From the NCBI GenBank assembly GCA_003427395.1, contig BFEA01000040.1, forward strand, positions 4,747,486-4,767,994: a stretch of DNA of 20,509 bases, in the 5' to 3' direction. Of the stretch, positions 15,236 through 20,509 are shown in pieces. The notes beneath the pieces are model-generated. The model was not told the origin of the DNA, did no database searches, and saw nothing but the letters and a program-made list of their open reading frames with translations. How positions within the stretch are numbered: position 1 is the stretch's first letter; the number at the start of each line of letters is the position of its first letter. Both the position numbers and the translations under genes were made by a program. The stretch is from Chara braunii (Eukaryota > Streptophyta > Charophyceae > Charales > Characeae).

Positions 15236-15875
15236 GGGTGGCATTGGTTGAGGGTACTTTTGTTGCGCCTGTGAGCTTCCGACGAAGCGCCTGTGAGATT
15301 CCACTGCTGTCTTCGTCGGACATTGACAAACGCTGGGTAGGAGGACGACTTGAACGACAGGTGAGGCGAGAAGGCTGCGCTTTGGTGAACAGGCAGGGAT
15401 TGAAAATGAAAGGGCCCGGTCGATGTCACATGCGGTGTGCTTGTTGTCTTCCCTTTAGTTCCCCTGCATGCGGTCGGCAAACACTCCAGCATGCCAGTGT
15501 CTTCTCGCCGGATTATTTACTGCATCTTTTGCGTCTTCAACGCCCAATCATCGTCATTTGGCAACGGTTTGTCTTCTCTGTCAACCGCAAGTGCTCTCTA
15601 GACCGCTGCCGTCGCCCGAATCTTGGTTGTCAGGAGACAGAGCCACCAACACTGTGGTGCGCGCACACATTTGTGGAGGCAGCCATCGCCGTTTTCGCGC
15701 GCTTGCGCACAGGGACCTTTGTGCGCACATCGCCTGGTTGTCTTCTCCGCGACACGTGGATCATCGATTTCAGCACCATCGCTCGCTCGCCTGCGACGAA
15801 TTCCGCATCATCGCTTGTCTTCTGCGGTGATTTCTGCATTGTTGCATGCATCCTCCGCGCCTTTCTTCGTCTACG
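15236..15875 (+). other. Probable 5' flank/UTR of the downstream broken gene
   Basis: It contains a perfect 10-bp inverted repeat, TCCGACGAAG (15278-15287) with CTTCGTCGGA (15311-15320), and many CATCG and GTCTTC motifs. A long frame is open over 15623-15875 but has no recognisable domain. I treat it as leader sequence because the family-like N-terminus starts at ATG 15876. Confidence 0.4.
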
Positions 15876-17521
15876 ATGACAAACTCTCGCAGCGGCGGAC
15901 AAATGAAAAGGGGAAGGGACAATGTTCCGAAGGATGCGCCTGTCATCGAGAAGAAGGGAAGGCATGCTCCGCTGGTCATTCGCATATCGAAAAAAGCGTG
16001 AGGGACGAGTGGGTGAGTGACGGCGAGAGCATAGAAGAAGATGAGGACCTCGAAGAGGAGGAAGAGGAGGGTGCCACACGGAAAGGGTCATTGTGCACCC
16101 AGGCTGCTTTGAAGATCAACGATGCGGCTGTAGCGCGGGCCACTCAACAACCACGAGGTGGGGGGCCGAGCGCGAGGGAGGATGTGGTCATCGACGTCGA
16201 CGTCGCTGCTGCGCCGAGGGAGGTGTGCGCCATGGCAGGCAACCAGGCGGTGGGCACAGTGGGGGCTGGGACGAGGACACGTATGACGACGCCCCCGGAG
16301 GGCCAGCAGTCTGTTCGGGGGCCTTCAACACCAGAGACGCCATGTCAGCAGCCCGTTAAGGACGGCGGGGGGTATTTGAATGCGGCGGTACACGGGAGCG
16401 GGCAGGTTGGCACAGCGCACCCCCGCGATGGAGCCGCAAGGTGGCGGTGCGGTGGTGGGGTCTTCCAAGGCGGTGGAGGCGCTGGGGCTGGGGAAGGACG
16501 ACGACGACGATCCTTTGGTGAACAGGCAGCGGCAAGGGTATGTGAAAGAGGGCATCGAGGCAGCAACGAGGCTGTGGGTGGAAGACCTTCGATTCTGGAA
16601 TGAGATGGAGGGACACGGGCTCTTTAAGTTGATCCACGAGGGGCGGTTGTACCTTGTCGCCATCGCCAGGGGGGTACAAGCGCCAGACATACGACGGAGC
16701 ATTGTCCTCCCGCACATCACCATCCCCCAGCATAAAGTGGAAGACGAATCCGAGCTGAAGGCGGCAAAAGAGAGGGTGGCAAGAAAGCATAGCATCGCCT
16801 TGCACGTTATCCATGGGTGGTTTCAAGTCCACCAGCCAACCGCGTGGCGCCCGCGCCATGTGGTGTGGAGAGGACTGATGGACGTGCATAAGCCCTGCTG
16901 TTATCCACAACACACTCGACTTAGACATGAATCCACAACACACTCGACTTGGACATGAAACTTCCCATGCGGTTCGTCGGCGCCAACATAGAGGACAGGC
17001 ACGAGTACGACGAGCTGGCGTCCCATCAAGAGGCGACCGTGCAGCGACTGGTCGGAGCTTTCCCAAGCGCAGTTAGTCTGGCTGAGTCTATCGACGGAGG
17101 GTGAATCTCGTATGACAGGCTAAAGAACGTCGCCGATCGCATGAGGCTTCTGCTCGCAATTTCGATGTGGCTTATGCGAATGATCAGGGTTGATCTCCGT
17201 GCCCACTTCGAAGCCTCCCTGTTCTTTCAGCTCATCGCCAAGCCCACACTCGTTGCGTCAATGCATAGGTCGTTCGACGCGCGCCGTCACATCATTCAAG
17301 CAGCCACTGTCGTTACTGACCGAATGGGGAAGCCCGCCATAACGTTGGTGGACCCTCCTCGGTACATCCCAGACTGGGCATCATGCGGCGTCTACTTCCA
17401 GCATGATGCCACTTTACCGTCGCCTACGAATGTGAAACGCCTGGACTAGTTGCGGACTGGACCCCTGGAAGATGAAGAAGAAGACGCGGCGAAGGCGGAT
17501 GAAGGTTCGAATGGAGATTGA
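15876..17521 (+). pseudogene. Charophyte-type hypothetical protein gene, multiply broken
   Basis: No function is known to me; the segments resemble a repeated family I recall from Chara. The chosen start, ATG 15876, gives MTNSRSGGQMKRG. Then come an acidic stretch (DGESIEEDED plus Glu run, about 16020-16070), INDAAVARATQQPRGG, and a linker ending VGSSKAVEALGLGKDDDDD. A helical region follows with EAATRLWVEDLRFWNEMEGH, then RMRLLLAISMWLMRMIR and GKPAITLVDPP, and an acidic tail PLEDEEEDAAKADEG ending at TGA 17519. Breaks are a one-base loss in an A6 run before 15999, a frame change near 16440, another before 16905, a 28-bp duplication (16903-16958), TGA 17102 and TAG 17447. The TAG probably replaces a Gln codon. 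Its copy-like decay suggests it is transposon-borne or retroposed. Confidence 0.65.
16903..16958. repeat. 28-bp tandem duplication within the broken gene
   Basis: Units 16903-16930 and 16931-16958 differ at one base (TTAGACATGA versus TTGGACATGA). Because 28 is not a multiple of three it shifts the frame. Confidence 0.95.
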
Positions 17522-17523
17522 TT

Positions 17524-17567
17524 CGGAGGACAAGTGGCAAGACAACGGAGGACAAGTGGCAAGACAA
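17524..17567. repeat. 22-bp exact tandem duplication
   Basis: Two exact copies of a 22-bp unit beginning CGGAGGACAAGTGGCAAGAC, directly after the stop of the broken gene. Confidence 0.95.
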
Positions 17568-18369
17568 CGGCAACGGAAGGATGGCGGGAAATAATGGCGG
17601 CGGGCTTGTAAGTAGTCGTCTCGACACAGACGCCCATCTATGCGTTGGGAGTGGTTGGACGGTGATGGGCCACGCATATGTTTGGCTCGGGAGGCCTACG
17701 GTGGGGGAGGGGGGGTGGGGGTTTGGGGGTAGCTTGCGCAGGTGGCTCATGGATCATTGTCTCCCCTCAGTGGGAGGCTAGAGCACAGCGGGGGTAGGTG
17801 GCTTGTGGATCGTAATCGCGGTGGCGACGTCATAGGGCGGACAGGTTGTGGATCGTCGTTTCGGTGGGTGGGGGGTGCGAGATGGTGTGGGGTGCGCTGA
17901 TGGAGATGGTGTGGGGTGCGCTGATGGAGATAGCCTGTGGATCGTCATCTCCGTGGCAATGGCTGTGCTTTTCGTGTCCTCGTTCTGTACTGCGCCGCGG
18001 TTGATTGGCCGGCGATGGTTTTGGAGTGGTTGGGTGGGGGGGGGTAGGCGGCGGCTGGTTAGAGGGGTTGCAAACGGGAAAGATAGTGGGTGGTGCCGAT
18101 GACGACCACGTCTGGTCGACCTCTCCGTGTGTGCAGTTGATAGGGTGGTGTTCGCTGGCAACGTGCCAAGCCAGTTCTCGTTCATGCCTCCCTGTTTTTG
18201 TTGTTGAATTTTAATTGTTTAAGGAGAGGAGGAGCGGAACAAGGATCTTCTTCCTTTCTTGAGTAATACATGTAAAATACTGACCGTGGGATCACGAGCT
18301 CTGCACAGCAGGATTCGGGTCACTCAACTGCCACACAAACCCGTTTCTATCCTATCCCCTTGCTAGTGG
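17568..18369. other. GT-rich decayed repeat region
   Basis: The motif GTGGATCGT recurs near 17806, 17848 and 17937, with a variant near 17750. A 24-bp unit is exactly duplicated at 17881-17904 and 17905-17928. These are remnants of a degenerate tandem repeat. The predicted Pro/His or Gly/Trp frames on either strand are artefacts. Confidence 0.6.
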
Positions 18370-18435
18370 GACCATGTTCAGATTCCATTCGAATTCGAAC
18401 TCAGGTCGGCATTTCAAGAGACTGATGAGTTGGTA
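18370..18435 (-). mobile_element. tRNA-like SINE fragment (minus strand)
   Basis: On the minus strand, CTACCAACTCATCAGTCTCT is followed by TTGAAATGCCGACC and a box B-like GAGTTCGAATTCGAA. The layout parallels the SINE at 3025 (TTGAAATATGAATCAGACCC, then box B). Box A is truncated at a T18 run (about 18439-18458 on the plus strand). Confidence 0.5.
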
Positions 18436-18735
18436 GGGTTTTTTTTTTTTTTTTTTTTGAGAAGAAAATGGAATGTAATTTCGAATTTGAGGTAAATAAA
18501 GGCCAAGATAAGAGTTGGTAGGTTTGTGAATACTCTTTTGAAGGTTCTATAAGAAGGCCAAGCCTCACGAAGGCTAAATTTCCCAGGCAGAAAAAAAGAA
18601 AAACAAAAACCAAGGCCATGCTCACGCCGGGACTCTGAGCGGTGAATCTGACCGCAACTATGGCCAGAGTCATGGAAAACAGTCCACGTTTGAGCGAGTA
18701 TGGTATGAGGTGGAAGTCACTGGAAGACAAATGTA

Positions 18736-18848
18736 GGGGCTCGCCCCAGCACTCGCTAAACGCCAACACTTTGAATGAATGTGTTCCCGCTGCGGGTCCA
18801 AATTCATCAAAAACTTTGGCCTTTGCCGAGTGGTGCGGCAAGGGACCA
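18736..18848. mobile_element. Foldback element, related to the 2484/10250 family
   Basis: Left GGCTCGCCCCAGCACTCGCT is complementary, with mismatches, to right GCCGAGTGGTGCGGCAAGG. Inner arms continue (TTTGAATGAATGTG against CAAATTCATCAAA) to a small central hairpin, CCCGC-T-GCGGG. The outer ends resemble the GGGCCTCGCCGCACCACTC terminus of copy A. Confidence 0.65.
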
Positions 18849-18880
18849 TAGTCAGGACAGTCATGCGCGGGGAACCATCG

Positions 18881-18882
<2 letters not shown>

Positions 18883-18914
<32 letters not shown>

Positions 18915-18943
18915 GGGGGATAGGTTGGGGATTTTTGTAGGGG

Positions 18944-18976
<33 letters not shown>
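18883..18976. repeat. T29 and A31 facing homopolymers
   Basis: A run of 29 T (18883-18911) and one of 31 A (18946-18976) flank a 34-bp spacer. The pair could form a long hairpin. They may be tails of two retroposed elements in opposite orientation. Confidence 0.9.
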
Positions 18977-18978
<2 letters not shown>

Positions 18979-19187
18979 TGCGAGCTGACGGCCCCCATTT
19001 AATTTCTATTTTCGACTTATTTTATTTTACTCAACGGATTCCATCTGGACTGAAGGGCGGTGGCATTAAGGTCTTTTTTGGGAGCTGAGCGCTGAGTATT
19101 TGTGCACACGGAATGTGTGATGATTGCGTGCTTGTATTTGCCTTTGCCCTTGTTTTTTTTTTTTTTCCTTTTTTTCTTCTTTTTTTT

Positions 19188-19246
19188 TTTTTGGCCCTTG
19201 AGTCTGAATTTCAACAGCTCATGGGTGCACCAACTGAGCTAGTTTT
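19188..19246 (-). mobile_element. tRNA-like SINE head (minus strand)
   Basis: On the minus strand the sequence reads TAGCTCAGTTGGTGCACCCA, then TGAGCTGTTGAAATTCAGAC. This is the box A and anticodon-arm-like part of the SINE at 3025, close to identical. Box B is lost where the sequence meets a T-rich run (19150-19192 on the plus strand). Confidence 0.75.
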
Positions 19247-19287
19247 GAGACAAAGTTCATCACAGCAAAGTCAATCATTCGAAAACA

Positions 19288-19421
19288 GTCCTTGGTCAAT
19301 CCAACAGAGAGAGAGAGAGAAAAGGGGGAGAAAAAGAAAGGGGAGAGAGAGAGAGGGGGAGAGAGAGAGAGAGTCCTTGGTCTATCCAACAGAGAGAGAG
19401 AGAAAAGAGGGAAAAAAGAAA

Positions 19422-19459
<38 letters not shown>

Positions 19460-19533
19460 TTCCTTTTCTTTTTTCCCTCCTTCCTTTCTTTCCCCCCCCC
19501 TTTTCTCTCTCTCTCTCTCTCTGTTGGATAGAC

Positions 19534-19590
<57 letters not shown>
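19288..19590. repeat. GA/CT tracts with an inverted 20-bp motif
   Basis: TTGGTCWATCCAACAGAGAG occurs at about 19292 and 19377, and inverted at 19519-19538 (TCTCTGTTGGATAGACCAAA). GA-rich arms fall before about 19456 and CT-rich arms after it, so the whole block is a large imperfect palindrome. The Arg/Glu and Ser/Leu frames are translations of the repeat. Confidence 0.85.
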
Positions 19591-20082
19591 ACTGTGTTAT
19601 CACACGTTCCCAACCTCCTCATCCTTCTTGCTCTCCCATTTGTCGCTTGCTTGCAGGGAGGAGAAGAAGGACCAAGACCGTCCTGAGCGGGCGGTGTGGC
19701 AACCAGGAAGCTTATTTTAGACAGCGGACGGAAGGCTGTGTCGTTTGCAGCAGTGAATTTCAAAGGACAAAGGACAAAGGGGTCATCATCTAGAGGGGTC
19801 AAGGCGAAGGAGCAGTCGAAGGCGCAGTCGAAGGCTCGAGCAGAAAGAGCAAGGGACTTGGGGCCCCATCGCTACCAGCACTGCCTTGTGGGGGGGTTCT
19901 ATTTCGATGTTGGTGAAGGGGATCTAGAGGGGATCCAGCCCAGCCGACCTGCTGGAAAAAGGGGGGCGGGGAGCTGCGGAGGGGTGTTCACATGGAGCGG
20001 ACGAGTAATCACCCCCGCAGCAGAGGGCATATGGCCCTATGACACACACTACCTGTCCCCTGGACTCTCTACCCTATTCTCC

Positions 20083-20087
<5 letters not shown>
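19591..20087 (+). other. Possible exon fragment, unassigned
   Basis: A pyrimidine-rich stretch ending TTGCTTGCAG (about 19656) looks like a splice acceptor. A frame then runs without ATG from about 19696, containing SKAQSKARAERARDLG and VGGFYFDVGEGDLEG, into the CT repeat at 20088. It has varied composition but matches no family I know. It could be an internal exon or chance. Confidence 0.25.
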
Positions 20088-20153
<66 letters not shown>

Positions 20154-20312
20154 GTGGCATCTGTCGAGTAGGGAGGAGAGCGAACGGTATCGGGATCCCT
20201 TGCTTTCTAGTCTGGGGCTGTCCCGCGCCTGCTCCCTCCCTCTCTCTTCTTCGCTTCCTCTCTCCCTCCCTCTCTCTCCCTGCCTCTCCCTCCATCCCTC
20301 CTTCTCTCTCTA
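20088..20312. repeat. (CT)n and CT-rich tract
   Basis: A near-pure CT run of about 30 repeats lies at 20088-20150. A CCCT-rich tract follows to 20312, interrupted by 60 bp of mixed sequence. Confidence 0.95.
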
Positions 20313-20509
20313 ACACCGCCCTCACCTAACCCTCCGCTTCACCCACGCACACGCGCACACAGGCCCGGGTATCAGCGTCTGGACTCCGCCCGTTTGTGCG
20401 TTTGCTGGGGAAGGGAAGGAGAAGGGTCCGACTTCGCATTCCGATCGGTTCGCGCGGCTATAAGCTTTTTTCATACGCGCAGTTTAAGCCATCGTCTGGT
20501 CGTCGGAAG
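20313..20509. other. Terminal stretch, nothing assigned
   Basis: GC-richer sequence with a short CA/CG run near 20345-20362. A TATAAG hexamer occurs at 20459-20464, but any transcript would leave the window. Confidence 0.3.

Noticed and set aside
17778-18185. Minus-strand frame of 135 codons
   Set aside because: Pro/His/Ser/Thr-rich translation of a GT-rich degenerate repeat.
19113-19793. Open frame of 226 codons with Arg/Glu repeats
   Set aside because: It is the GA/CT microsatellite read in frame.
20074-20325. Arg/Glu and Ser/Leu repeat proteins over the CT tract
   Set aside because: Microsatellite translation on either strand.
20459-20464. TATA box (TATAAG) for a gene beyond the window
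   Set aside because: A single hexamer with no visible transcript or coding start after it.

Overview
This is eukaryotic nuclear DNA, most likely from a charophyte green alga close to Chara braunii. The attribution is from memory, not a search: the broken coding regions read like protein families I associate with the large, repeat-rich Chara genome (a trihelix/Myb-SANT-like gene, a CCHC plus coiled-coil retroelement ORF1, and a charophyte-type hypothetical protein). A plant-type U6 3' end, long homopolymers and many microsatellites fit that picture. I see no clearly intact protein-coding gene. The window is a mosaic of decayed mobile elements.

Layout. 1-4840 holds tRNA-derived SINE pieces, three copies of a palindromic MITE (545-672, 1471-1582, 1732-1868) set among TTGA/TCAA repeats, a cluster of foldback elements (2308-2600), G-rich tandem repeats, and SINE/A-tail arrays. 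4841-9193 is one retroelement of about 4.35 kb: direct repeats of about 0.8 kb flank a decayed ORF1 (CCHC zinc knuckle, then coiled coil) and a decayed reverse transcriptase that looks Penelope-like. 9200-10350 has a SINE tail, a split U6 snRNA pseudogene and a second copy of the foldback family.

11327-13487 is a trihelix-type pseudogene invaded by two foldback elements; all five of its internal stops are TAG. 14019-14556 is a tandem array whose first two units carry hammerhead ribozyme cores; the first has all three helices. 15876-17521 is a second multiply broken gene of unknown function. 17568-20509 is low-complexity and GT-rich DNA with another foldback, two minus-strand tRNA-like pieces and long GA/CT tracts, one of them with an inverted-repeat architecture.

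The parts do not form an operon or pathway. What links them is retroposition and transposition: A-tailed SINEs, a U6 retrocopy, a Penelope-like element that could supply reverse transcriptase, self-cleaving RNA repeats that resemble retrozymes, and MITEs inserted into gene copies. The best candidate for something undescribed is the hammerhead array. Next are the retroelement that pairs a gag-like ORF1 with a Penelope-type RT, and the TAG-only decay of the trihelix gene.
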